Of a stretch of DNA of 64,000 bases, positions 46,745-55,201 are shown piece by piece. Source of the stretch: Methanocaldococcus infernus ME (lineage in GTDB: Archaea > AGJL01 > Methanococci > Methanococcales > Methanocaldococcaceae); NCBI RefSeq assembly GCF_000092305.1, contig NC_014122.1, positions 1,077,390 to 1,141,389 of the forward strand, in the 5' to 3' direction. How positions within the stretch are numbered: the stretch's first letter is position 1; each line of letters opens with the position of its first letter. The notes beneath the pieces were generated by a model. That model was not told the origin of the DNA. It worked only from the letters and a program-made list of their open reading frames with translations, and made no database searches. Position numbers and translations under genes: made by a program.

Positions 46745-47275
46745 TCAATTCTTATTCTTTTTCTTTGTAGCATTTTTCACTGTTGCCAATATCTTCTCTT
46801 TTTTCTCACTTTCTCCAAGCTCTTCACTAATAATATCTAAGAGATAGTTAACTAACTCATTTAAAGAGTCTATTAAATAAGGTAGAGTATCAACAAGCTC
46901 CTCCTCTGATATCACTCCAACTATTTTATTTGTACTTTTGTCTATAATAGGTAATTTAGTTATATTATACTTCTTCATTATTTTTAGAGCATCCTCTATA
47001 CTTGTTTCTGGGTAGATAGTTACTATTTTACGTGTTGCTAAGTCCATAGCTTTAACGTTTGAAAGATCAGAAGTGTTATTTAAAACAGAGTATTTTAATA
47101 TATCAAATATGGTCAATATTCCAACTGGATTATTACTTTGATCAACTAAAATACAGTATCTTTTATTCTTTTTTAACATTAACTCTAAAACTTTCTCCGC
47201 GCTAAGCGTGTTTCTTAAAAATAATGGTTCAGACATAACTGCAAGTACTGGGACATTTGTTAATGACGGATCCAT
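46745..47275 (-). CDS. CBS-domain pair protein
   Basis: A 176-residue protein made of two CBS motifs (about residues 10-70 and 78-130: AMDLATRKIVTIYPETSIEDAL, ITKLPIIDKSTNKIVGVISEEEL) and a helical tail ending in Lys and Asn. It would bind an adenosine ligand. Upstream of and 6 nt from polB in the same direction, so the two are probably cotranscribed; a role in polymerase expression or activity is only a guess. Confidence 0.85.
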   Translation of the reverse strand: MDPSLTNVPVLAVMSEPLFLRNTLSAEKVLELMLKKNKRYCILVDQSNNPVGILTIFDILKYSVLNNTSDLSNVKAMDLATRKIVTIYPETSIEDALKIMKKYNITKLPIIDKSTNKIVGVISEEELVDTLPYLIDSLNELVNYLLDIISEELGESEKKEKILATVKNATKKKNKN

Positions 47276-47444
47276 GTTATTCCCTATTGAGTAATTTACT
47301 TTCAGTAAAACTAAATTTAATTTTTAACTTTTTCTCTATTTAAACGTTATTAAAATGTACTTAATTAAAATTGTTAAATTTGAATTTATAGATTAAATAG
47401 AATATAAAATTGTGAAAGCAAAATTAATTTCTTGAAAAAAGAAT

Positions 47445-47521
47445 TGGTGGGCTCGGGGAGATTCGAACTCCCGACCACCGCCGTGTCAGGGCGGCATCAT
47501 AGCCAGCTAGACCACGAGCCC
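47445..47521 (-). tRNA. tRNA-Val (GAC anticodon), CCA encoded
   Basis: Read on the minus strand, the acceptor stem pairs GGGCTCG (from 47521) with CGAGCCC (ending 47449). The anticodon arm is CCGCC-CTGACAC-GGCGG, so the anticodon is GAC (valine, GUC/GUU codons). The T arm is GGGAG-TTCGAAT-CTCCC. The discriminator A at 47448 is followed by an encoded CCA (47447-47445). No intron. Confidence 0.96.
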
Positions 47522-47553
47522 ACAAAAGTAAGCATTGTGATAATTTACAGAGG

Positions 47554-47563
47554 TTATATATAA
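47554..47563 (-). promoter_or_regulatory. TATA box of tRNA-Val
   Basis: TTATATATAA lies 33 bp before the mature tRNA 5' end on the minus strand, the expected position for an archaeal TATA box with a short 5' trailer. Nothing else was found between this and the next gene. Confidence 0.6.
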
Positions 47564-47606
47564 AGTTTTCTGTTTTATTAATTTATAAATTCAAATAATT
47601 AGTATT

Positions 47607-47846
47607 TTATCTTGAAATAATTTCATAAACTTTTTTCAATACAATCAGTGCAAAAATAACTATTAAAACATAAGATGTTGATTTTAAAATTACTTTTGTT
47701 TTATAGTTTAGATAATATTCAAAGACGCTCATAAATATTAGAAGTTCAATTAACAAAAGAGTCATAAATATCTCAAAATAGTTAGATGTTAAATATGATG
47801 TAATTAGAACAATAATTGAAAACCCTAATAATAACTTATTTTTCAT
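47607..47846 (-). CDS. Small membrane protein beside the MoxR/DUF58 locus
   Basis: A 79-residue protein with about three hydrophobic helices (LLLGFSIIVLITSYL, FMTLLLIELLIFMSVF, TSYVLIVIFALIVL). I choose the ATG at 47846, after GGTGAGAT, which overlaps the end of the upstream gene; an earlier start at 47882 lacks a ribosome-binding site. Downstream of and coupled to the membrane gene at 47854-48552. No family recognised. Confidence 0.68.
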   Translation of the reverse strand: MKNKLLLGFSIIVLITSYLTSNYFEIFMTLLLIELLIFMSVFEYYLNYKTKVILKSTSYVLIVIFALIVLKKVYEIISR

Positions 47847-47853
47847 AAAAATC

Positions 47854-48552
47854 TCACCATAAAAACTTATCTGGATGTCCAAGTTTTTTTAAAGTTATTA
47901 TATATTTAAATCCTTCTTTTTTGTTATCTACTGTTAGTAGCAAATTATTCGTTGAAAAAGCTATTGAAGCAATTATAGATGAAACAATTGGAGATAATAT
48001 AAAATAATTTCCTTTTAGATTTTCTATTGTTAGAGTTATTTTATCATCTTTTTCTTCAAGTTCAATATTATCTAAATAGTTATAGGATTTTAATGTTCCT
48101 TCTACAATAGATATAGCTAAATATAAGTCACATTCATCTAATTTAACTTCTCCTCTATCCTCATATTCCTCTATTAACTCATAACCTAAAGGAGGTGAAA
48201 TTAATAAACCAATAGGTGTTATAAAGGTTTTTTCATCAAATAATCCTAAATTTACTGAAGTTATTTTCTTTTTTGGAATTAATATACCTCCAGATTTTAA
48301 ATTTTTATATGGAGGAATAAATATTATGTTTCCTACATAAATACTGGAAATTTTTTTAAATATCTTAGAGTAATTCTTATTAGCTTTTAAGTATAAATGT
48401 AAACCTTCATCTTCTAAAAAAGTATATGCAAGTATTGCTATAAAAATAGAAGAAATTCCTAAAGTAATATATCCATAGTATATGAGTAGAATTCCAACAA
48501 TACTAAATATAGCTCCAACAATTATGTTTTTGTATTCACTTAGTTTTAATAT
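47854..48552 (-). CDS. Membrane-anchored protein with probable ATA start
   Basis: A continuous 232-codon frame with no ATG, GTG or TTG start near its beginning. ATA at 48552 lies 4 nt after GGTGA, the normal spacing here. The protein starts LKLSEYKNIIVGAIFSIVG, has two membrane helices in the first 45 residues (second: GISSIFIAILAYTF), and then a soluble alpha/beta domain (NIIFIPPYKNLKSGGILIP, TPIGLLISPPLGYELIEEY, LYLAISIVEGTLKSY) ending KKLGHPDKFLW. The stop is also the ribosome-binding site of the next gene. It is divergent from the MoxR/DUF58 operon. No family recognised. Confidence 0.72.
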   Translation of the reverse strand: MLKLSEYKNIIVGAIFSIVGILLIYYGYITLGISSIFIAILAYTFLEDEGLHLYLKANKNYSKIFKKISSIYVGNIIFIPPYKNLKSGGILIPKKKITSVNLGLFDEKTFITPIGLLISPPLGYELIEEYEDRGEVKLDECDLYLAISIVEGTLKSYNYLDNIELEEKDDKITLTIENLKGNYFILSPIVSSIIASIAFSTNNLLLTVDNKKEGFKYIITLKKLGHPDKFLW

Positions 48553-48585
48553 AGTATCACCCCAACACCATATTTAGGTGAGATA

Positions 48586-50325
48586 TTGAAAAAATTGTTA
48601 TGTTTACTTACTTTATTAATGTTGTTAGGAAGTGTTTTTGGTAAAGTTATAAACACTGAAAATATTGTTGAAGATGATTCTTTTACTTATAAGTATTTTT
48701 CAAATGTTATTAATAAATATGAACAAGTATTTAACTTAATACTAAATAATGATAATTCATACATTAATATATCTAAGGGTTTATATTATAACCTTACAGC
48801 ACTAAAAAATGAAGTTCTATATTATAAAATGAGTAATATAACAAGTCCAGTAACCTATATAATACCTCCTTTTTATGATTTTTCAAATGATTTATATTTA
48901 TTATGTGAAATTAATAATAAATTTAAAAAAGAGAAAACATTAGAGGATTTAGAGAGACTAAAGATTTTAATAAATAATTTAGAGAATTATATTAAGGAGA
49001 TAGAAAGTATTCAACTAAAAAAAGAAAATGAAACTTTAAAATTTGACACTGAAAATTTGAAATATTTAATAGAAATATATAAAATGAAATTTTTTAAAAA
49101 AAGGTTAGTTTATAATGGAACTCTAAAAATATTCATTTCAAAGGAAGATCCTATCATATATGAAAAGGTTAAAATATTTGGTTTGGCAGACAATGGATCA
49201 ATTGTTATATATATAAAAAATTTGAGGAGTAATATATCTGAAAAACATACTTTAGAGGTTAAAAATAATACATTTTCTCTATATTACTCTTTTAAAGATT
49301 TGAGTGCTTATATGATCTATGCTAAACAAAATAATAAAACTTCAAACATTTTGTATATAAAAACGTCAAGAATACCAACATTTATATATACTGAAGAAAA
49401 GTTTAAAGGATATGTAAATTTACCTTTAAATATTAGCGGTTATATTTTAGACTATTTTGGTAATAAAGTTGATGGAAAAATATATTTTTTAAATGAAAGT
49501 TATAGAGTAGAGAATGGTCTTTTTTCAATATCAATAGTGTTCAATAAAACTTTTAATGAAACATTTTTAATAAAATTTTCACCAAGCAACCATATTTATA
49601 AGAACTCTACAAAATATATTAAAATAGACATTAAAAAAATTCCATTATTTATATCTATATACACAAAAACTAATACTAATAAAATTAGAGTACATGAGCC
49701 CTTAACAATTTATGGAAATATTACAAGCATTATTAATGTTAGTAACATTCCTGTCTATATAATAGTTGATAATAAAACATACAAAAAAATAGAAGTAAAT
49801 AGTAGATTTTCATTCAATATATCTTTCAATAGCTCTGGGAATCATACTTTATATGTTTACTTCCCTGGAAATAACATATATGAAAGATCAAAATCAAACA
49901 TAATTACTATTAATGTAGAAGAACCTAACTATTTAGCTTTTGCTATTGTGTCTATAATTACGATCTCTTTAATAGGATTTTACTATTTAAGATATAGAAA
50001 GGATAAAATTCCTGAAAATAAAGAGCATGTAGAAGAAGAGAAAGATAAATATAATTTTATTCCAAGAGATGTTGAGAAAGCATATAAGTTAATATTTGAA
50101 TTCTTGACAGATAAATATAATTTACCAAAAACATTAACTCCAAGAGAATTACTGCAAAAAATTAAACATTTAGACAAAAATATATATGAGAAGTTAGATT
50201 TTATAACAAGAGTTTATGAGCATAGTATATATGGAAAACAAAAATTAGACAATTCAATAGTGGAAAAATACTTTAAAGATATAGAAAATATATTAAAAAG
50301 TGAGAATAATGAGAAAAATACTTAA
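48586..50325 (+). CDS. Secreted Ig-like protein with C-terminal DUF4129-like domain
   Basis: A 579-residue protein with a signal peptide (LLCLLTLLMLLGSVFG), a large outer part with helical and beta-sandwich segments rich in N-x-S/T sites (about 20-445), one membrane helix (YLAFAIVSIITISLIGFYYL, about 450-469), and a cytosolic tail whose end (DVEKAYKLIFEFLTDKYNLPK, LTPRELLQKI) resembles DUF4129, a usual partner of MoxR/DUF58 loci. TTG at 48586 lies 4 nt after GGTGA. It heads the five-gene operon and overlaps the next gene by 17 nt. Confidence 0.78.
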   Translation: MKKLLCLLTLLMLLGSVFGKVINTENIVEDDSFTYKYFSNVINKYEQVFNLILNNDNSYINISKGLYYNLTALKNEVLYYKMSNITSPVTYIIPPFYDFSNDLYLLCEINNKFKKEKTLEDLERLKILINNLENYIKEIESIQLKKENETLKFDTENLKYLIEIYKMKFFKKRLVYNGTLKIFISKEDPIIYEKVKIFGLADNGSIVIYIKNLRSNISEKHTLEVKNNTFSLYYSFKDLSAYMIYAKQNNKTSNILYIKTSRIPTFIYTEEKFKGYVNLPLNISGYILDYFGNKVDGKIYFLNESYRVENGLFSISIVFNKTFNETFLIKFSPSNHIYKNSTKYIKIDIKKIPLFISIYTKTNTNKIRVHEPLTIYGNITSIINVSNIPVYIIVDNKTYKKIEVNSRFSFNISFNSSGNHTLYVYFPGNNIYERSKSNIITINVEEPNYLAFAIVSIITISLIGFYYLRYRKDKIPENKEHVEEEKDKYNFIPRDVEKAYKLIFEFLTDKYNLPKTLTPRELLQKIKHLDKNIYEKLDFITRVYEHSIYGKQKLDNSIVEKYFKDIENILKSENNEKNT

Positions 50326-51208
50326 ATATGTTACTATAGCTATAATAGGAATTATTTTTATTTCCCTACCTTATTTCATTCCAATTATAAAGTCAAACAC
50401 TCCTTATAGTGTATTTAACAAAAAATGGAATGGTTGTTTTGAATTTGGTAAATTACTATATCATCTTGGCAATATAAAGCCAATTATTAATCCATATAGT
50501 ATGTATAAATTTAATAGTGATGGAGTTCTAATAATTATTGCTCCTGATATAGACTATAGTGATGAGGAAATTAACATTATTAAAAACTTCTTAGAATCTG
50601 GGGGAATTTTAATTTTAGCTGATGATACTGGGAAAGTTAACAAATTATTAGAAAAATTAAACATAAAAGAAAAAATAATAAATAAAGAAGTTAAAGATTT
50701 ATTTTACTACAAAAATTGTAATTTGGTAATTTGTAGAAGCCCTTTTGGAAATGTAGTATTTAACTATCCAAGTTATATTAATAGTAAAGAGGGAGATATA
50801 AAAACCAGTATTGTTACAAGTAAAATATTAATGAAAAAAATAAATTATGGAGAAGGAGAAGTTATTTTAATTTCTGATCCTGATATTTTTATAAATGGTA
50901 TGTACAAATATAATAAAGACTTTCTTAAAAATTTTTTTAAACAATTTGAAGGTAGAACCTTTTATATAGATGAACTTCACCATAGCTCATTTTCTTTATA
51001 TGATGTAGGTGTTGTGTATATACAAAACCAAGTTTCTAATGAGACTAAATTTTTAATTTTTACAGTATTAGTAATAGGAAGCTATATATTATCAAACATT
51101 AGATTGGATTTATCAAGATTCTTAAGAAAAAAGATTGACTTAAAAGAAGTAGCTAAAAAATATAATATAGACTACAAAAAATTAAAAGAAATTATTGAAA
51201 AAATTTAA
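50309..51208 (+). CDS. DUF4350-family membrane protein
   Basis: A 299-residue protein with an N-terminal membrane helix (YVTIAIIGIIFISLPYFI), an outer Rossmann-like domain (GVLIIIAPDIDYSDEEINII, ESGGILILADDTGK, VILISDPDIFING, YIDELHHSS) and a second membrane helix (FLIFTVLVIGSYILSNI), then a cytosolic tail. This is the DUF4350 pattern. I use the ATG at 50309, 4 nt after GTGAG. It sits just upstream of moxR, as in many bacterial and archaeal loci. Confidence 0.8.
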   Translation: MRKILKYVTIAIIGIIFISLPYFIPIIKSNTPYSVFNKKWNGCFEFGKLLYHLGNIKPIINPYSMYKFNSDGVLIIIAPDIDYSDEEINIIKNFLESGGILILADDTGKVNKLLEKLNIKEKIINKEVKDLFYYKNCNLVICRSPFGNVVFNYPSYINSKEGDIKTSIVTSKILMKKINYGEGEVILISDPDIFINGMYKYNKDFLKNFFKQFEGRTFYIDELHHSSFSLYDVGVVYIQNQVSNETKFLIFTVLVIGSYILSNIRLDLSRFLRKKIDLKEVAKKYNIDYKKLKEIIEKI

Positions 51209-51224
51209 ATCTTGGGGGATACAT

Positions 51225-52145
51225 TTGAATGGAAAGCAATTCTATGAGAAAATTTTAAAGGAACTAAGAAAGTGTATTGTTGGCTATGAAGATGTTATTA
51301 AATTCTTGACTATTTCTATATTAGTTGGTGGTCATGTATTATTGGAAGGTTACCCAGGGTTGGGGAAAACTACATTAGCTAAAAATTTTGCTAAACTCTT
51401 TAATTTGAAATTTTCAAGGATACAAATGGTTCCTGATCTTCTACCCTCAGATATAACAGGATTTTACTATTTTAATCAAAAAACACAAGAATTTGAATTT
51501 AGAGAAGGGCCAATTTTTGCTAACATTGTTTTGGTTGATGAAATTAATAGAGCTTCACCAAAAACTCAGGCTTCTTTGTTGGAAGCTATGGAAGAAAAAA
51601 CTGTAACTGTTGAAGGGAAAACTTTCAAATTACCAGAACCTTTTATGGTTATAGCCACCCAAAATCCATTGGAATTTGCTGGAGTTTATGAGCTACCAAA
51701 AGCTGAAATAGATAGATTTATGTTTAAATTAACCTTGGAATATCCTAAGTTAGATAATGAGAAACAGATACTTTATACTAAAGTTAATGGAGATAAAAAA
51801 GAGGTAAATCAGATATTTACCATAGATGATTTAAAAAAGGCCATGAATGATGTTAAAAATGTTAAGGTTTCTGAAAAAATATTAGATTACATTTGTAGAA
51901 TAGCTAAAGAAACAAGAATTGATGAGAGAATAGAATATGGAATATCTCCAAGGGCTTCTGAACATATACTCTTAGCTTCTAAAGCTAATGCATACTTAGA
52001 AGGAAGATCTTATGTTATCCCAGATGATGTTAAAGCTGTAGCTAAATACTGCATTCCTCATAGAATTGTTGTTAATAGAGAATATGATATAGATGAAAGA
52101 GAATTAGTTGAAGAGATATTAAATAAAGTTAAAGTGGTTGAATGA
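51225..52145 (+). CDS. moxR: MoxR-family AAA+ ATPase
   Basis: A 306-residue chaperone-like ATPase. Walker A is GYPGLGKTT (about residues 42-50), Walker B VLVDEINRASPKTQ, sensor 1 ATQNPLEFAG, and the arginine-finger region KAEIDRFMFKL. MoxR ATPases work with vWA or DUF58 proteins to assemble or activate targets. I use TTG at 51225, 6 nt after GGGGG; a longer frame to 51195 lacks a ribosome-binding site. DUF58 follows with a 4-nt overlap. Confidence 0.94.
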   Translation: MNGKQFYEKILKELRKCIVGYEDVIKFLTISILVGGHVLLEGYPGLGKTTLAKNFAKLFNLKFSRIQMVPDLLPSDITGFYYFNQKTQEFEFREGPIFANIVLVDEINRASPKTQASLLEAMEEKTVTVEGKTFKLPEPFMVIATQNPLEFAGVYELPKAEIDRFMFKLTLEYPKLDNEKQILYTKVNGDKKEVNQIFTIDDLKKAMNDVKNVKVSEKILDYICRIAKETRIDERIEYGISPRASEHILLASKANAYLEGRSYVIPDDVKAVAKYCIPHRIVVNREYDIDERELVEEILNKVKVVE

Positions 52146-53311
52146 AGAGGGATGACATTTTAATACTAACAATAATTTTATTAATGGCTCAAGCTTATTT
52201 ATTTGTGAATATAAGTTCTATTATTTTAGCTTTATTAATATTAGGATATTTGATTTTTATAAAACTCTTTTTTGTCCCAAAGGTAAAAATATTTCCATTG
52301 AATAAGAAAATAGAATGTTATGAAGGGGAAGAAATAGAAATAAGATTTAAAATAAAAAACATGTCAAAAATTCCATTGGTAGTTAAATATATTTATGGCT
52401 GTGAAATTACTATAGAAAAAAATGGAGAAGGAATATATAAGTTATTTCTAAAATATGATAAAAAAGGAAGACATAAAATTGATGAATTTAAGTTTTTAGT
52501 TTATGAGAGGAATAAGATATTTTTTAAGGAATATGTTGTAAGTGACAGTGTAGTTATTGATGTTTACCCAAGTGTAGAAAGTCTAAAGAAATTACTAAGA
52601 ATAAATAGAAATGCTAAAATTGCAGAAGAGTTTTTAACACTTTTAAAAAGTACTGTAGGGTTAGATTTTGAGGGAGTTAGGGAATATACAGTTGGTGATA
52701 GGTATAAAAGTATTGATTGGAAAAGATCTGCTAAATATCAAAATTTGATGGTTAAAGAATTTTTAAGGGAAGGGGAAAAGATAACTTTATTATTAGATGT
52801 TAGTAACACTTTTAAAAGAGGTAAGGCTGATAAGTTAGCTCAACTGGTTTATCATTTGATAGATTTATTAAATTCTAAAAATCTAAACTTTAAAGTAGTT
52901 TTATTTGATGACTTTGAAATAAAAGGTATTTATGAAAATTTAGACTTGAAAAAGGCAAAGAAGATTATCCAAGATTATTTAGAGGAGGTTTATGGAATCC
53001 CTAATTTGAGGGTGGAGGAATATAATTCTTTATATAGTATGTTAAGTAAAGTTGCTGAAGGGAAAGTTATATTAGTGACAGACTTTGCTCTAAGGATTAA
53101 GGATATATTAAATTTGTCTAAAAATTGTAAGCTTTTTGTTATTTCTTTGAATCCTATATTATTTCTAAGTAAAGAGGACTTAGATAGTGAAGAGAAGATA
53201 GTAAAAATATATCATAGATATGTAGAGAGGGAAAGGTTAAAGAAAAAGCTTTTACAGTACTGTCCAATTATAGATTTAGGTAAAAATGACATCATTGAGT
53301 TGAAACCATGA
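52142..53311 (+). CDS. DUF58 protein with two N-terminal membrane helices
   Basis: A 389-residue protein. Two hydrophobic segments open it (ILTIILLMAQAYLFVNI, IILALLILGYLIFI), then a beta-rich domain, then the DUF58 signature LDFEGVREYTVGDRYKSIDW (about residues 179-198) and KEFLREGEKI, followed by a vWA-like fold (LLLDVSNTF, VILVTDFALRI). DUF58 proteins are the standard partners of MoxR ATPases. ATG overlaps the moxR stop; the next gene overlaps its own stop. Confidence 0.92.
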   Translation: MKRDDILILTIILLMAQAYLFVNISSIILALLILGYLIFIKLFFVPKVKIFPLNKKIECYEGEEIEIRFKIKNMSKIPLVVKYIYGCEITIEKNGEGIYKLFLKYDKKGRHKIDEFKFLVYERNKIFFKEYVVSDSVVIDVYPSVESLKKLLRINRNAKIAEEFLTLLKSTVGLDFEGVREYTVGDRYKSIDWKRSAKYQNLMVKEFLREGEKITLLLDVSNTFKRGKADKLAQLVYHLIDLLNSKNLNFKVVLFDDFEIKGIYENLDLKKAKKIIQDYLEEVYGIPNLRVEEYNSLYSMLSKVAEGKVILVTDFALRIKDILNLSKNCKLFVISLNPILFLSKEDLDSEEKIVKIYHRYVERERLKKKLLQYCPIIDLGKNDIIELKP

Positions 53312-53808
53312 TCTCTTCTATAGTGGCATTTATTACAGGATCAGTAATGATCAATTATTACTATGGACTTTTTATTTTAGTTATCTTTTTATTATTGATG
53401 AAGGGAAAAAAAGAGTTATCTTTAATTATTTATTTGTTATTTTTGATATTCTCATTTTATTACATTAAATTAAGCTTAGACACTTTTATTATTGCTTTGC
53501 CTTCACTATTACTTTTAGATTATCTCTTAGAGGAAAATTTTAAAGTTGATAAAGAGGAGATAATTTTCTCTTTGCTATTTCTTATTAGCTTTTTTAATAA
53601 TTATTTATTTTTATCTCTTGTTTTCTTGAAGTTAATGAAAAATTTATATAAAAAATATAATATAAGATTTATATTTTTATATATTACTTACATAATAATT
53701 TTAGTATCACTTTTGTTATTTTTAGATGTGAATATATTTAATAAAATATTAATACTAATTGGCTTTGGTTGTCTATCCTTTATAGCATTTTTATATGAGG
53801 TGGAATAG
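53308..53808 (+). CDS. Multi-span membrane protein of the MoxR/DUF58 operon
   Basis: A 166-residue, almost wholly hydrophobic protein with about five membrane helices (for example YYGLFILVIFLLLM, LSLIIYLLFLIFSFYYI, FLYITYIIILVSLLLFL). ATG overlaps the DUF58 stop (ATGA). No family recognised. In related loci a transglutaminase-like membrane protein often follows DUF58; no catalytic domain is seen here. A truncated rfbC starts right after its stop codon. Confidence 0.75.
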   Translation: MISSIVAFITGSVMINYYYGLFILVIFLLLMKGKKELSLIIYLLFLIFSFYYIKLSLDTFIIALPSLLLLDYLLEENFKVDKEEIIFSLLFLISFFNNYLFLSLVFLKLMKNLYKKYNIRFIFLYITYIIILVSLLLFLDVNIFNKILILIGFGCLSFIAFLYEVE

Positions 53809-53928
53809 ATGCCTTTTGAGTTTGTGAGGTTAGAGATTCCAGGGGTTATATTAATAAAGCCAAAGGTGTTTGGAGATGAAAGAGGATTTTTTATGGAAAC
53901 TTATAAGAAATCTGACTTTAAAGTATAA
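53809..53928 (+). pseudogene. rfbC: Truncated dTDP-4-dehydrorhamnose 3,5-epimerase
   Basis: 39 codons from an ATG that directly follows the TAG of the membrane gene. The translation MPFEFVRLEIPGVILIKPKV and FGDERGFFMETYKKSDF is the unmistakable N-terminus of RfbC, whose full length is about 180 residues. It ends at TAA 53926-53928 within an AAGTATAAAA direct repeat. The rest of the gene is not found nearby; insertion-sequence remnants follow. This looks like disruption by the mobile-element events to its right. Confidence 0.85.
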
Positions 53929-54127
53929 AAAAGTATAAAAATACTTATTTATCTTATTATGTTATGTTCATATATTTGGACAATTCCATAAAAGGATGGT
54001 TTATGTACTTGCAATTGATATATATACTTATAGAATAGAAATGTATAATATTATCATCCATCGATTTATTTAGTATACTTTTATAACAAAAACATTATAT
54101 CGAAATTTGGTACATAACCAGGAGGAG
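53929..54127. other. Non-coding stretch between rfbC fragment and IS remnant
   Basis: About 200 bp of AT-rich DNA. It begins with a direct repeat (AAGTATAAAA, twice in 20 bp). I see no gene, no continuation of rfbC and no RNA structure in it. Confidence 0.4.
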
Positions 54128-54861
54128 TTGTCGAAAATTAAAAATTGATTATTATTGATTTATTACTTGATATTACTCTTATTAAAGTTTGTATGTTGTG
54201 AACTATCTATATTATATTAATACATTTCATTCTCCAATCTTACTGATAATTTTAAGTAGATTTTTTCCGTCTTGACCATATCTACTATCCCAAACAGCTG
54301 AAGTTATAGAAATTAAACCATAATCTTTATAATAACAAAGCTAAGATTGAAAGTTTATCATGAATTTGTTTTATTTAACCTTCTTTTTTGTAATATACAT
54401 CAATCTGTTTATGGTAGCTCCGGTAGAATCTGATATATATAGCTTATCTGAACTTTTTAGAAGTTTATCAATTATTTCGTAAGTAATAGGGAGAATTTTA
54501 GATAAATCTTCTAAAGTAATTCTTTTAAATGACCTACCAAACGTAGAATGGTCAATATACGGATTAAACAGAGTTTTTGACAATGTTTCTAAATCTCTTA
54601 AACTTATTTTAAGGATAAATTTTATAATAAAGGCTGATATATACTGATTATATGATAATAAAGGATTTCTACCGACTCTACTAAACTTATTTTTGGATTC
54701 ACCAAGTTAGTTATGGATAAAATTAAAATACAAGTTTGACGTAAATCAAAAAGTGAGCATCTTCTGTCCTATTTTTTCCAGTACTATTTTTACATTTTTA
54801 TCCGCTCATACATTTTATTATCTCTTTAACTATATTCCATAATTTCATAATTTTTCGACAA
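54128..54861 (-). mobile_element. Degraded IS1-like element containing an IS5-like remnant
   Basis: The ends are inverted: TTGTCGAAAA at 54128 and TTTTTCGACAA ending at 54861. The first 60 bp match, in reverse complement, the right end of the element at 57451-57849. The stretch 54783-54850 matches, in reverse complement, its left end (GAGATAATAAAATGTATGAG on the minus strand). The middle does not match it and instead encodes an IS5-type transposase fragment, so one element appears to have inserted into another. All reading frames carry stops. Confidence 0.65.
54371..54715 (-). pseudogene. IS5-like transposase fragment
   Basis: The minus-strand frame is open from about 54715 to TAA at 54371, with no good start. 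It reads GRNPLLSYNQYISAFIIKF, then KISLRDLETLSK, PYIDHSTFGRSFKRI and YISDSTGATINRL. The DHSTxxRxxKR and DSTG elements are typical of IS5/IS4-type DDE transposases, the DSTG aspartate being catalytic. After the stop a further piece (ISITSAVWDSRYGQDGKNL) continues the family similarity. Dead remnant. Confidence 0.65.
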
Positions 54862-55201
54862 TCCCGACCAAGGATAAAAATTTATATAGGATAAAAGTTT
54901 TATCGAAAATTAGAATTATATGTAAAATTACATTTCTGTGGGGATGAAAATAAGGTTAAATATGAATTAACTTATATTTATATAAACGTCCTATAAATAT
55001 ATAATTATAATTATAATAACATAGTTTTAATAACTTAATACAAAATAGAAATTAAAATAACTTTTTATTGTTTCTAATATAATACTTGTTCTTATATTTT
55101 CGTTTAGATAATAAAATTTAATTTATGTTAATAAAAAATTTAATATATTTACTATATAACATAAAAATGCATAAAATTATATGGAAAACTGGTGATGAAT
55201 C
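54862..55201 (+). promoter_or_regulatory. AT-rich upstream region of the DUF2206-like gene
   Basis: 340 bp, almost all A and T. It contains TTTATATAGGATAAAAG near 54892-54908 and several other TATA-like runs, and ends with GGTGA six nt before the TTG start at 55202. No coding frame was found. A promoter must lie here but cannot be picked out by eye. Confidence 0.4.

Noticed and set aside
54371..54583. Seventy-codon frame as an independent small gene.
   Set aside because: The similarity continues upstream of its first ATG and downstream of its stop, so it is part of a decayed transposase.
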